Below, in pieces: positions 37,983-46,468 of a stretch of DNA of 64,000 bases. The stretch spans positions 1-64,000 of the forward strand of contig NZ_JACERN010000023.1 in assembly GCF_013911085.1 (NCBI RefSeq). Reading direction: 5' to 3'. A program made the translations under genes and the position numbers. The notes under the pieces were generated by a model that did no database searches, had not been told where the DNA came from, and saw nothing but the letters and a program-made list of their open reading frames with translations. The stretch's first letter is position 1, and every line of letters starts with the position of its first letter. Source of the DNA: Aquitalea aquatica. Lineage in GTDB: Bacteria; Pseudomonadota; Gammaproteobacteria; Burkholderiales; Chromobacteriaceae.

Positions 37983-40721
37983 TCAGTGGTCCTGCAACAA
38001 GGCCAGCAAAGCCGCACCGTCCAGTTGCGCTGCCAGGTCGCCACCTTGCAGCAAGCTGTCGGCCAGTGCGCGTTTTTCCGCATGCAGGGCGACTATTTTT
38101 TCTTCGATGGTGTTTTCCGCCACCAGCCGGTACACGGTGACTGGCCGCTGCTGGCCCATGCGGTAGGCGCGGTCGCTGGCCTGGTCTTCCACCGCCGGGT
38201 TCCACCACGGGTCCAGATGAATCACATAGTCCGCGGCGGTGAGGTTCAGCCCGGTGCCGCCGGCTTTCAGGCTGATCAGGAAGACCTCGCCCTCGCCAGC
38301 CTGAAAGGCGTCCATGCGCGCCTTGCGCTGCTTGCCCGGCGTGGCGCCATCCAGATACTGGTAGGCAATGCCTTGTTCATCCAGCCATTGCCGCGCCAAG
38401 GCCAGATGATCGACAAACTGGCTGAACACCAGCGCCTTGTGGCCGTTGTCCAGCAGTTCGGTCATCAGCTGGCAGAAGAAGACAAACTTGCTGGCCGGCA
38501 GGGCAGTGTCTGGCTGCAACAGGGCCGGGTGACAACAGAAACGGCGCAAGCGGGTCAGCTCGGCCAGCACCTGCATGGTTTTCTTGTCCTGGCTATCCAC
38601 CTCGGCCAGCTTTTGCAGCGCTTGCTGGCGCATGGCCTCGTACACATGCAGCTCCTGCTCGGACAGGGGAATGCGGCGGGTGATGTCGGTGCGCGGTGGC
38701 AGCTCGGTCAGCACCTCGGCCTTGGTACGGCGTAGCAGATAGGGCTGGATCAGCGCCTTGAGCGTGGTACGGGCCTCTTCATCACCCTCGGCGATAGGCT
38801 GGGCAAAACGCTGCTGGAACTTGTCCTCATTGCCCAGCAAACCCGGCGTGACAAAGCGGAACAAACTCCACAATTCACCCAGATGGTTTTCCACCGGCGT
38901 GCCACTGGCGGCCAGGCGAAAATCTGCCCGCAGGCTTTGTGCCGCCTGTGCGCGTTTGGTAGCGGCATTCTTGATGGCCTGCGCCTCGTCCAGCACCACG
39001 CTGGCCCAGTGCACCTCGGCAAAATCATCGGCCTGCAATTGCAGCAGGCCGTAACTGGCAATCACCAGGTCCTGCGGCCCGACTGTGGATAAGTCGCGCT
39101 GCTGTTGATAAGGGCGCAAGCGCAGGCTGGGGGCGAAGCGGGCGGCCTCGGCCAGCCAGTTGAGCGCCACCGAGGTGGGGGCCACCACCAGCTGCGGCCC
39201 CAGATGTGCACGGTCCAGCAGCACGGCCAGCGTTTGCACCGTCTTGCCCAGGCCCATGTCGTCGGCCAGACAGGCGCCGGCCCCGATATGCGCCAGCCGC
39301 GACAACCAGGCAAAACCTTGCAATTGATAGGGCCGCAAGCTGGCCTGCAGGGTGGCCGGCACCTCAGGTTGAAACACGCGCAGGCTGTTCCGCTGTGCCA
39401 GCAATTGCTGCCAGCCGGCATCGCCCTCCATGCGATCGATGTCGCCTGCCAGTTCTGCCAGCGCCGGTGCCGCCAGCAGGCTCAAGCGCAGCCCGTCGGG
39501 CAGGGCGTGGTCGGCCAGCATGGCTAGCTGCTGCAGCCGGGCGACCAGGCTATCGGACAAGGCCAGCCAGTCCTGCTCGGACAGACGCAGATACTGACCG
39601 GGCTGATGGGCCAAGGCTTCCAGCAACTGGCGCAGCTGCAGCACACGGTCTTCGTCCACCTGCACCTCGCCGGTCACTTCCAGCCAGCCGTTCTTGCGCT
39701 TGGTCTTCAACCGCAGCTGCGGCAGGCCGGCCTGGGCCTGGATGCGCATGCGCTGTCCCTGCGGCCAGACGCACTCCAGCCGCTGCGGGGCGATGGCGTG
39801 TAGTTGCTGCACCACTTGCAAGGCCTGCTGCTGATCGGCCAGCAGCCATTGCAGTACCCCATCGGGGTCGGCCCGGGCTGCCGCCAGTGCCGGACAATCC
39901 TGCAACAAAGCTGCCAGCGCCTGTTTCTCCTCGCTCAACTGGCGCTGAAAGCGGATGGGCTGGCCTTGCTCCAGCGCCACTTGCTGCCATGGCCCGCGCC
40001 CCGGCGGATACCAGGCGGCCTGCTCGGCCACCCGGCAGCGCAGTTGCAGGCGCAAGCCTTCCGGCAGCGGTACCAGCACAGCAAACAGCCGTGGGTCGGC
40101 CGGCATGGCAGGCAGGTCCGCACCATCATCTGCCTCCACTAGCTCGACCGGCAGCCACGGCACCATGTCGCCTATCGCCTCCAGCAGTTTTTTGCGCGCG
40201 GCCAGTGGCACGGTCAGGCTGTGACCAAGCAAGGCTGCCAGCTGGCGAATCTCCGGCCCCGGCCAGTACACCAGCAGGCTGTTTGGGCCGCTACGCTGCC
40301 ACAGGCAATGCTGGCAGGCGGCAATGCCGGGCGGGCTCAGTTGCAGCACCATCTGCTGTTGCTGACGCTGCAGCAACAGGCTGATCTGGCCCGCTTCCAG
40401 CATGACCGGCTGTGCCGGCTGTTCTTCCCAGAACAAGGCCGGATGACCCAGCAGCAAGGGCAGGGCGGCTTCGCCTTCCAGCTCGGCCAGGCTGCTGCCA
40501 TCCGCCAGCTGATGGGTGCGCTCAAGCTGGCCGATCACCAGCCGGTCCTGCGCACTCAGCCAGTCCCACTGCGCAGCCTGATCCAGCAAACGCCCCAGCG
40601 GCAGCATGCGGCCACGGCTCCAGCCGCTGCCTTCAGGCTGCTGGATGCATGGAGTGAGGCGGATGCCGGCTTCATTGGCCAGAATGCGCCAGGCCAGGCG
40701 CTGGGAGGTGGTGGTTTGCAT
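37983..40721 (-). CDS. SNF2/RapA-family DEAD-like helicase
   Basis: 912 aa. The C-terminal ~450 residues are a complete Swi2/Snf2 motor: Walker A DDMGLGKT, LVVAPTSVALNW, DEAQ box LDEAQAIKN, SGTPVENHLGELWSL, and in the second lobe VFSQFVDHL, LISLKAGGTGLNLTAADYVIHLDPWWNP and DRAYRMGQ. The N-terminal half lacks a recognisable SWIM zinc finger and is Gln/Leu-rich. Bacterial members move on double-stranded DNA; the role of this orphan form is unclear. Single gene. Confidence 0.9.
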   Translation of the reverse strand: MQTTTSQRLAWRILANEAGIRLTPCIQQPEGSGWSRGRMLPLGRLLDQAAQWDWLSAQDRLVIGQLERTHQLADGSSLAELEGEAALPLLLGHPALFWEEQPAQPVMLEAGQISLLLQRQQQQMVLQLSPPGIAACQHCLWQRSGPNSLLVYWPGPEIRQLAALLGHSLTVPLAARKKLLEAIGDMVPWLPVELVEADDGADLPAMPADPRLFAVLVPLPEGLRLQLRCRVAEQAAWYPPGRGPWQQVALEQGQPIRFQRQLSEEKQALAALLQDCPALAAARADPDGVLQWLLADQQQALQVVQQLHAIAPQRLECVWPQGQRMRIQAQAGLPQLRLKTKRKNGWLEVTGEVQVDEDRVLQLRQLLEALAHQPGQYLRLSEQDWLALSDSLVARLQQLAMLADHALPDGLRLSLLAAPALAELAGDIDRMEGDAGWQQLLAQRNSLRVFQPEVPATLQASLRPYQLQGFAWLSRLAHIGAGACLADDMGLGKTVQTLAVLLDRAHLGPQLVVAPTSVALNWLAEAARFAPSLRLRPYQQQRDLSTVGPQDLVIASYGLLQLQADDFAEVHWASVVLDEAQAIKNAATKRAQAAQSLRADFRLAASGTPVENHLGELWSLFRFVTPGLLGNEDKFQQRFAQPIAEGDEEARTTLKALIQPYLLRRTKAEVLTELPPRTDITRRIPLSEQELHVYEAMRQQALQKLAEVDSQDKKTMQVLAELTRLRRFCCHPALLQPDTALPASKFVFFCQLMTELLDNGHKALVFSQFVDHLALARQWLDEQGIAYQYLDGATPGKQRKARMDAFQAGEGEVFLISLKAGGTGLNLTAADYVIHLDPWWNPAVEDQASDRAYRMGQQRPVTVYRLVAENTIEEKIVALHAEKRALADSLLQGGDLAAQLDGAALLALLQDH

Positions 40722-40803
40722 TGGTGGGAACAGGAAAATTCAGCGGGCTATTGTGCCTGAGCCTGACTGTTTGCGGCAGTTTGCAGGCGCTACAGACAAA
40801 CAA

Positions 40804-40830
40804 AAACCGCCCACCAAGGGTGGGCGGTTT
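40804..40830. terminator. Terminator downstream of hemL
   Basis: Eleven-base arms aaaccgcccac / gtgggcggttt and a 5-base loop, with A before and T after, 50 bases downstream of the hemL stop. On the + strand side there is no rightward gene to terminate, so it serves hemL. Confidence 0.88.
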
Positions 40831-40879
40831 GTCTTGCGGGCTGCCAGACGGATGCAGTCCTTGAACGTGAGCCGTGAAC

Positions 40880-42157
40880 TCAGATGCGCGCCAGCGCACG
40901 GCGGGCGGCGGCGATGGTCTGTTCGATGATGTCGTCGGTATGGGCGATGGAGACAAAACCGGCTTCGTAGGCCGACGGCGCCAGGTACACGCCTTCTTCC
41001 AGCATGGCGTGGAAGAAGCGGTTGAAGCGTTCGCGGTCCGAGGCTGTTACCTGGGCGTAGCTGGTGGGCACGGCGTCGCAGAAATAGATGCCGAACATGC
41101 CGCCTACGCTGTCAGTGGCCATCGGCACACCGGCTTCCTTGGCCGCTTCGGCCAGGCCTTGCGCCAGACGCGCAGTGCGACGGCTGAGGGTGGCATGGAA
41201 GCCCGGCTCCTGAATCAGCTTGAGCGTGGTGAGGCCAGCTGCCACGGCCACCGGGTTACCAGACAGGGTGCCGGCCTGATACACATTACCCAGCGGCGAG
41301 ATGCAGCCCATGATGTCGGCACGACCACCGAAAGCAGCCAGCGGCATGCCGCCGCCAATCACCTTGCCCAGTGTGGTGAGGTCCGGCTTGACGCCGTGCA
41401 GCGCCTGGGCGCAGCCCAGATCGACACGGAAACCGGTCATCACTTCGTCGTAGATCAACACCGTGCCGTGCTTTTCGGTAAGCGCACGCAGGGTTTGCAC
41501 GAACTCTGCCGACGGCTTGATCAGGTTCATATTGCCGGCAATCGGCTCCAGGATGACGCAGGCGATCTGCTCGCCGATTTCCTGGAAGGTGCGTTCCAGC
41601 TGCTCGACGTTGTTGTACTCCAGCACCAGGGTGTGCTTGGTGAAGTCGGCCGGCACGCCACCGGAAGAGGGGTTGCCGAAGGTGAGCAGGCCGGAACCGG
41701 CCTTCACCAGCAGGCTGTCGGAGTGGCCGTGGTAGCAGCCTTCAAACTTGACGATGGCGTCACGGCCAGTAAAGCCACGTGCCAGACGAATGGCGCTCAT
41801 GGTGGCTTCGGTGCCGGACGATACCAGCCGCACTTGCTCCACCGAGGGCAGCAGCTTGCAGATTTCTTCGGCAATATCCAGCTCGGCTTCGGTGGGCGCG
41901 CCAAAGGACAGGCCGTCCACTGCGGCATCCTGTACCGCCTTGATCACGGTAGGGTGGGCATGGCCAACAATGGCCGGGCCCCAGGAACCGATGTAGTCGA
42001 TGTACTGCTTGTCGTCGGCATCCCAGAAATGTGCACCCAGCGCCTTTTTGACAAAGCGCGGCGTACCGCCAACCGAGCCGAAGGCCCGTACCGGCGAATT
42101 GACGCCACCGGGGATGGTTTTCTTGCCACGTTCAAACAGTTCGAGATTGCGGGACAT
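40880..42157 (-). CDS. hemL: Glutamate-1-semialdehyde 2,1-aminomutase
   Basis: 425 aa. Converts glutamate-1-semialdehyde to 5-aminolevulinate, the committed haem precursor, with [20 protein letters not shown] at the N-terminus, YDEVMTGFR (PLP Asp-side) and the Schiff-base Lys in [18 protein letters not shown] are diagnostic. A CYTH gene and hemJ lie upstream on the same strand. Confidence 0.97.
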   Translation of the reverse strand: MSRNLELFERGKKTIPGGVNSPVRAFGSVGGTPRFVKKALGAHFWDADDKQYIDYIGSWGPAIVGHAHPTVIKAVQDAAVDGLSFGAPTEAELDIAEEICKLLPSVEQVRLVSSGTEATMSAIRLARGFTGRDAIVKFEGCYHGHSDSLLVKAGSGLLTFGNPSSGGVPADFTKHTLVLEYNNVEQLERTFQEIGEQIACVILEPIAGNMNLIKPSAEFVQTLRALTEKHGTVLIYDEVMTGFRVDLGCAQALHGVKPDLTTLGKVIGGGMPLAAFGGRADIMGCISPLGNVYQAGTLSGNPVAVAAGLTTLKLIQEPGFHATLSRRTARLAQGLAEAAKEAGVPMATDSVGGMFGIYFCDAVPTSYAQVTASDRERFNRFFHAMLEEGVYLAPSAYEAGFVSIAHTDDIIEQTIAAARRALARI

Positions 42158-42301
42158 GCTGTTTCCTTATGACGGGTAGGGCGCAAACCGGTCTGGTTTG
42201 CTGCCTGAATCTGGTTTGCCGGCAAAGCAGGGCCTGCGCCACTGAATCCATGCTGGCGAAAGCGTTATTTTTTCACAGCTGGGCGGGGCAGTGTTGGCAT
42301 T
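42158..42301 (-). promoter_or_regulatory. hemL leader with stem and direct repeat
   Basis: 144 bases between the CYTH stop and hemL start. GCAAACC-GGTCT-GGTTTGC (42183-42201) forms a stem just upstream of the hemL ribosome site, and its TCTGGTTTGC half recurs as a direct repeat at 42210-42219. Could be a leader structure or a protein site; nothing further can be concluded. Confidence 0.4.
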
Positions 42302-42772
42302 TCAGCGCTGCGGCCAGCTGGTGTAAGGGTTCTTCGACAGATAGGCATTGGTGTAGCGCCCGTCCTGGGTGACTTCCGCGCCCACCCAGTGCGGCTTTTC
42401 AAACGGCGTGTCTTCGGCGGGCAGTTCGATTTCCGCCAGCACCAGCCCGGCATTCTCACCGAAGAATTCGTCCACTTCCCAGACAAAGCCGCCAAATTCG
42501 ATGCGGTGACGCAGCTTGTCCACCACCATCGGACACATGGCGTCCATGATGGTTTGGGCATCGGCCAGCGGGATGGCGTATTCGAATTCGTGGCGGCTGA
42601 TCTCGCTGATATTGCCCTTGAGGGTGAGCCAGGCCTGCTCGCCGACAATGCGCACCCGCACGGTACGTTCCTTTTCCACCGACAGATAGCCCTGGCGGTA
42701 TTGCACGCCCTCGGCCAGGCCACGCCAGCTGTCATCGCTGATCACAAAGCGGCGTTCGATTTCCAGTCCCAT
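42302..42772 (-). CDS. CYTH-domain protein (short triphosphate tunnel metalloenzyme)
   Basis: 156 aa. Opens with the signature EIERRF (ExExR form of the ExExK metal/phosphate motif), followed by alternating basic and acidic strands (RVRIVGEQAWLTLKG, EFEYAIP, RHRIEFGGFVWEVDEF, LVLAEIELP) that build a beta tunnel. Small bacterial members such as NeuTTM from Nitrosomonas hydrolyse inorganic tripolyphosphate; that activity is expected but unproven here. Confidence 0.88.
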   Translation of the reverse strand: MGLEIERRFVISDDSWRGLAEGVQYRQGYLSVEKERTVRVRIVGEQAWLTLKGNISEISRHEFEYAIPLADAQTIMDAMCPMVVDKLRHRIEFGGFVWEVDEFFGENAGLVLAEIELPAEDTPFEKPHWVGAEVTQDGRYTNAYLSKNPYTSWPQR

Positions 42773-42860
42773 GCTGTTGTTTCCCGTTCAGGGCGCTCGG
42801 CCCTGCATTCATTCATAAGGTCGGCGCGGCGACACACGCCACACCGACAGCAAAACAGCT

Positions 42861-43289
42861 TCAAAACGGCTTCACCACCACCAGAATCACCACTGCACAC
42901 AGCGCCAGCACCGGGATTTCATTGAAATAGCGGTACCAGACATGGCTGTGGCGATTGCTGCCGGCGACAAAGTCGCGGTAGAGCTTGCCGCAGTACAGGT
43001 GGTAGGCAATCAGCAGCGCCACCAGGGTGAGCTTGGCGTGCAGCCAGCCACCGCTAATACCAAAGCCCTGCCACAGCCACATGCCCAGTGCCAGTGCCAG
43101 CACCGCCAGCGGCGTCATGAAGCGATACAGTTTGCGTGCCATCAGCAACAGGCGGTCGTATTCCGCACCCGGTGCAGCCATGGCCAGATTGACGAAAATG
43201 CGCGGCAGGTAAAACAGCCCGGCAAACCACGAGGTGACAAAAATGATGTGGAAAGCCTTGAGATACAGGTAAGCCAATTCAGACTCCAT
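42861..43289 (-). CDS. hemJ: Protoporphyrinogen IX oxidase HemJ
   Basis: 142 aa membrane protein with four helices. KAFHIIFVTSWFAGLFYLPRIFV contains the conserved His and Trp of HemJ; GWLHAKLTLVALLIAYH supplies the second conserved His and Lys; YRYFNEIPVLAL closes the family pattern. HemJ is the haem b-containing oxidase used by bacteria lacking HemG/HemY. Lies two genes upstream of hemL on the same strand, making a small haem group. Confidence 0.9.
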   Translation of the reverse strand: MESELAYLYLKAFHIIFVTSWFAGLFYLPRIFVNLAMAAPGAEYDRLLLMARKLYRFMTPLAVLALALGMWLWQGFGISGGWLHAKLTLVALLIAYHLYCGKLYRDFVAGSNRHSHVWYRYFNEIPVLALCAVVILVVVKPF

Positions 43290-43308
43290 TCAGACGATTA
43301 GCGGACGG

Positions 43309-43324
43309 CGTTTCACGTGAAACA
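43309..43324. other. parS: Candidate parS site (ParB/Spo0J binding)
   Basis: A 14-base perfect palindrome GTTTCACGTGAAAC at 43310-43323 in the 41-base gap between hemJ and the M48 gene. With flanks it reads CGTTTCACGTGAAACA, matching the widely conserved chromosomal parS consensus TGTTTCACGTGAAACA at 15 of 16 positions. ParB loads at parS and spreads to organise origin segregation; parS sites usually cluster near oriC. I found no second copy in the window. Confidence 0.85.
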
Positions 43325-43330
43325 CGCGAT

Positions 43331-44149
43331 TCAACCACGCTTGGCCTGCAGATAAAGCGGCATCACTTGCGGGATATGCGCCTGCAAATCGCTGATGCGC
43401 GTTGGCCCGGACGGGTGAGTGGAGAGGAACTCTGGCCCGTTGCTACCACCGCTGCTCATCATTTTTTTCCACACATTCACGGCGGCATTGGGGTTGTAGC
43501 CGGCGCGTGCCATCAGCTCCAGGCCAATGATGTCGGCTTCCGATTCCATGGTGCGGCTGTGCGGCTTGCTCAGGGCAACATCCGCCGCCATGCCGGCCAG
43601 ATTAAGCTGACTCTGGTTCAGCCCGGCCACCGCACCCACCACCGACAGGCCCATTTGCTGCGCATAGGCCTGGCTCATGGTTTCCCGGCTGTGTTCGCGC
43701 AGCGCATGGGCGATTTCGTGGCCGATGACGGCCGACATTTCGTCATCCGTCAGCTGCAGCCGCGTCACCAGGCCGGAATACACCATGATCTTGCCCCCCG
43801 CCATCGCATAGGCATTCAGCTCCTGCGTCTGCGCCACATTGACCTCCCACTTCCAGCGCGCCGCATCGGGGCGGAACACCGGGGTCTGGGCAATCAGCCG
43901 CTGCGCCACACGCCGGACTCTTGCCGTGAGTGCCTTGTCGGTATTGAGCTTGCCCGCACCCCGCGCCTGACTGAGCTGCCCGGCATAGGATTTGGCCGAG
44001 GACTGCTCCACCTCCTGCGCACTCAGCCACATGTTCTGGCTGCGATTAATCCCCACCGCACCACTATTGGTGGTGTTGACCTGAGCACAGCTGACCAGCG
44101 CCAGTACCAGTGCCGCGTGGGAAAAGACTTTTCTGCAAACTTGTTTCAT
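43331..44149 (-). CDS. M48-family metalloprotease lipoprotein
   Basis: 272 aa. Lipoprotein signal with lipobox LVSC (Cys21), then an M48 catalytic domain: zinc motif HEIAH at 144-148 and the downstream glutamate ligand in ESEADIIGLEL. MAGGKIMVYSGLV precedes the helix as in LoiP and YcaL of E. coli, outer-membrane-associated proteases involved in envelope quality control. Appears to be a single gene. Confidence 0.9.
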   Translation of the reverse strand: MKQVCRKVFSHAALVLALVSCAQVNTTNSGAVGINRSQNMWLSAQEVEQSSAKSYAGQLSQARGAGKLNTDKALTARVRRVAQRLIAQTPVFRPDAARWKWEVNVAQTQELNAYAMAGGKIMVYSGLVTRLQLTDDEMSAVIGHEIAHALREHSRETMSQAYAQQMGLSVVGAVAGLNQSQLNLAGMAADVALSKPHSRTMESEADIIGLELMARAGYNPNAAVNVWKKMMSSGGSNGPEFLSTHPSGPTRISDLQAHIPQVMPLYLQAKRG

Positions 44150-44203
44150 GCCACATTCCTTGCCACGGCCTGCAGGCCATGATGATGCACTGCTGCCCGC
44201 AGC

Positions 44204-44368
44204 TTAGATTTCCACCATTTCGAAATCGTCCTTGCGGGCATCACAATCGGGACAGGTCCAGTTGGGCGGCACATCTTCCCACGGCGTTCCCGGCGCGATG
44301 CCGTCTTCCGGTCGCCCGGCTTCTTCGTCGTAGATGAAACCGCAGATCAGACACATCCAGGTGCGCAT
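44204..44368 (-). CDS. Rubredoxin
   Basis: 54 aa from the ATG at 44368: MRTWMCLICGFIYDEEAGRP and onward. Two iron-binding Cys pairs, CLICG and CPDCD, with the conserved YDEEAG, DGIAPGTPWEDVP and the acidic C-terminus DDFEMVEI. Rubredoxin is a one-electron Fe(Cys)4 carrier in the cytoplasm. The gene is divergent from thiD with 73 bases between the chosen starts, the neighbourhood usual in betaproteobacteria. Its redox partner is not visible here. Confidence 0.93.
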   Translation of the reverse strand: MRTWMCLICGFIYDEEAGRPEDGIAPGTPWEDVPPNWTCPDCDARKDDFEMVEI

Positions 44369-44441
44369 ACGTTTATCCCAAGCTCGGTTAAAATAGTCAT
44401 TCTAATTGCTGCTGCACGATCTGACCAAAGAGGTTACCGCC

Positions 44442-45281
44442 TTGTCCACATTGCCCCCCCCGCCAGCCGTACTGACCCTGGCCGGTTCCGATCCCTCCGG
44501 CGGCGCCGGCATCCAGGCCGACATCCTTACCCTGGCCAGTCTGGGCTGCCATCCCTTGTCGGTCATTACCGCCATCACCGTGCAGGATACCGTGGGGGTG
44601 GATGACTTCATGGTGCTGGATTCCGACCTGGTCAACGACCAGGCGCGCTTTCTGCTGGAAGACATTCCGGTGCTGGTGTTCAAGATCGGCATGCTGGGCA
44701 GCGTGGAAAACGTCGCTGTGGTAGCGCAGCTGATTGCCGACTATCCGGACGTGCCGGTGGTACTGGACCCCGTGCTGCGCAGCGGCGGCGGCCACGAGCT
44801 GGCCGATGACGACCTGATCGCCGCCATGCGCGACCTGTTGATTCCGCAAGTGTCCATCATCACCCCCAACAGCATGGAAGCACGCCGGCTGGCGATGAAC
44901 GACCCGGACGAAGACGAAGAACTGAGCCTGGACGAATGCGCCAAGCGTCTGCTGGCGCTGGGTTGCCCGCATGTGTTGATTACCGGCACACACGAAAATA
45001 CCAAAGAAGTCATAAACAGTCTGTACAGTCCCAACGGCATCGTACGTGCCGACCGCTGGGAACGGCTGCCCGCCAGCTATCACGGCTCCGGTTGCACCCT
45101 GGCATCGGCCATTGCCGGCATGCTGGCCACCGGCCTGATGCTGCCGGAGGCGGTACGCGAAGCACAGGAATATACCTATCAAAGCCTGGTGGCGGGTTTC
45201 CGCCCGGGCATGGGCCAATACATCCCGGACCGGATGTTCTGGGCCCGCGAAGACGAAGGAGCAGAGGGTGACAGTGATTAA
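44442..45281 (+). CDS. thiD: Hydroxymethylpyrimidine (phosphate) kinase ThiD
   Basis: 279 aa from a TTG at 44442, preferred because aaagagg stands 8 bases before it and SSTLPPPPAVLTLAGSDPSGG-type sequence begins there; a second TTG at 44406 would add 12 residues. Phosphorylates HMP and HMP-P for thiamine synthesis. AGSDPSGGAGIQADI, VLDPVLRSGGGHEL and the GSGCTLASAIAG anion hole are typical. It overlaps thiE by 14 bases. No TPP riboswitch fits in the short leader. Confidence 0.92.
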   Translation: MSTLPPPPAVLTLAGSDPSGGAGIQADILTLASLGCHPLSVITAITVQDTVGVDDFMVLDSDLVNDQARFLLEDIPVLVFKIGMLGSVENVAVVAQLIADYPDVPVVLDPVLRSGGGHELADDDLIAAMRDLLIPQVSIITPNSMEARRLAMNDPDEDEELSLDECAKRLLALGCPHVLITGTHENTKEVINSLYSPNGIVRADRWERLPASYHGSGCTLASAIAGMLATGLMLPEAVREAQEYTYQSLVAGFRPGMGQYIPDRMFWAREDEGAEGDSD

Positions 45282-45882
45282 GGGCTTGTATGCGGTATCG
45301 CCGGAGGCGGATGACAGCGAGCAACTGCTGGCCAAAGTCAGTCGCGTGCTGGACAACGGCGTGGCCATCCTGCAATACCGCAACAAGAGCGACAACACCG
45401 TGCGCCGCCTGCGCCAGGCCAGCCTGTTGGCCAGCCTGTGCAAGAGCCGGCAGGTGCTGTTCCTGATCAACGACGATGTCACCCTGGCCCGCGCCGTGGA
45501 AGCCGATGGCGTGCATCTGGGCAAGACTGACGGCTCGGTGGCCGATGCCCGTGCGGTGCTGGGCCCGAATGCCATCATCGGCGTGTCCTGTTACAACGAC
45601 ATCGCCTTGGCCGAACAGGCGGCCCGCGACGGTGCCAGCTATGTGGCCTTTGGCGCGGTGTTTCCCTCGCGCACCAAGCCCCATGCCGTGGCAGCGCCGC
45701 TATCGCTGTTTGCCGAGGCCAAAAAGCTGGGCCTGCCCAGTGTGGCCATCGGTGGCATCACCCCGGACAATGCCGCCGAGGTAGTCGCTGCCGGTGCCAG
45801 TGCCATCGCCGTCATCGGTGGCCTGTTCGATGCCGCCGACCCCGCCGCCGCTGCCCGCCAGATGGCGGCACTGTTCGACTAG
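45268..45882 (+). CDS. thiE: Thiamine-phosphate synthase ThiE
   Basis: 204 aa from the GTG at 45268 (ggag 6 bases before); another GTG two codons on is possible. Joins HMP-PP and thiazole phosphate to thiamine phosphate. QYRNKSD, FLINDDVTLARAVEADGVHLGK, FGAVFPSRTK and AIGGITPDN are the conserved TIM-barrel loops. It overlaps thiD, so both are made together. Confidence 0.94.
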   Translation: MTVIKGLYAVSPEADDSEQLLAKVSRVLDNGVAILQYRNKSDNTVRRLRQASLLASLCKSRQVLFLINDDVTLARAVEADGVHLGKTDGSVADARAVLGPNAIIGVSCYNDIALAEQAARDGASYVAFGAVFPSRTKPHAVAAPLSLFAEAKKLGLPSVAIGGITPDNAAEVVAAGASAIAVIGGLFDAADPAAAARQMAALFD

Positions 45883-45945
45883 CATCCCGTAGCCTTCCCC
45901 CAACCTTGCAGACTACGCCGGTATGTCCGGCAGCCAGGAGTGAGC

Positions 45946-46395
45946 ATGACAGCCTTTCACTTTGCGCCGGCCTGTGCCGCTGATTTTGACGAATTGCTGG
46001 CGCTGCGCCTGCGCGCCTTGCGGGTCAGTCTGGAGGCCTTGGGGCGCTACGACCCGGTGCGGGCACGCCAGCGCTTTACCGAACAGTTCCAGCCGGCATA
46101 CTGTCGCCACATCGTGGTGGAGGGCCGCCGCGTGGGCTGTGTCTCGCTCAAGCCGGCCGCAGATGGCCTGCTGATTGACCAGTTCTACCTGCAGCCGGCC
46201 TGGCATGGCCGTGGCCTGGGCAGCCAGGTATTGCTGGCCTTGCTGGCCGAGGCCGACGAAATGGGCCTGCCGGTACAGGTGGAAGTGCTCAAGGGCAGCC
46301 GGGCCAATGGCTTTTACCAGCGCCAGGGCTTTGTGCTGCAGTCCGACGGCCCTTACGACAACTACTACCGCCGTGCCGCCTGTGTAGCCGCCTGA
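45946..46395 (+). CDS. GNAT-family N-acetyltransferase
   Basis: 149 aa from the ATG at 45946, which has caggag 5 bases upstream. A typical acetyl-CoA fold: DQFYLQPAWHGRGLGSQVL is the pyrophosphate-binding loop, and FYQRQGFVLQSDGPYDNYY ends the domain. The substrate is unknown. It follows thiE by 63 bases and may be read through from it. Confidence 0.85.
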   Translation: MTAFHFAPACAADFDELLALRLRALRVSLEALGRYDPVRARQRFTEQFQPAYCRHIVVEGRRVGCVSLKPAADGLLIDQFYLQPAWHGRGLGSQVLLALLAEADEMGLPVQVEVLKGSRANGFYQRQGFVLQSDGPYDNYYRRAACVAA

Positions 46396-46445
46396 GCCAG
46401 CCTGCCTGGCTGGTGTGGCTGCCAGGCCGCATCAGCCAACCTTCC

Positions 46446-46466
46446 TTCCCGGCACTACGCCGGGAA
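46446..46466. terminator. Hairpin between convergent genes
   Basis: Eight-base arms ttcccggc / gccgggaa with a 5-base loop lie between the stops of the GNAT gene and the outer membrane factor gene. The flanking T content is modest, so termination strength is uncertain. Confidence 0.6.
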
Positions 46467-46468
46467 AT

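Noticed and set aside
39206-40384. A 392-codon + strand frame within the SNF2 gene
   Set aside because: Pro/Ala/Arg-rich antisense shadow of a conserved helicase.
44369-44441. Possible TPP riboswitch before thiD
   Set aside because: The 73-base gap is too short for a THI element plus rubredoxin promoter, and its conserved CUGAGA segment is absent.
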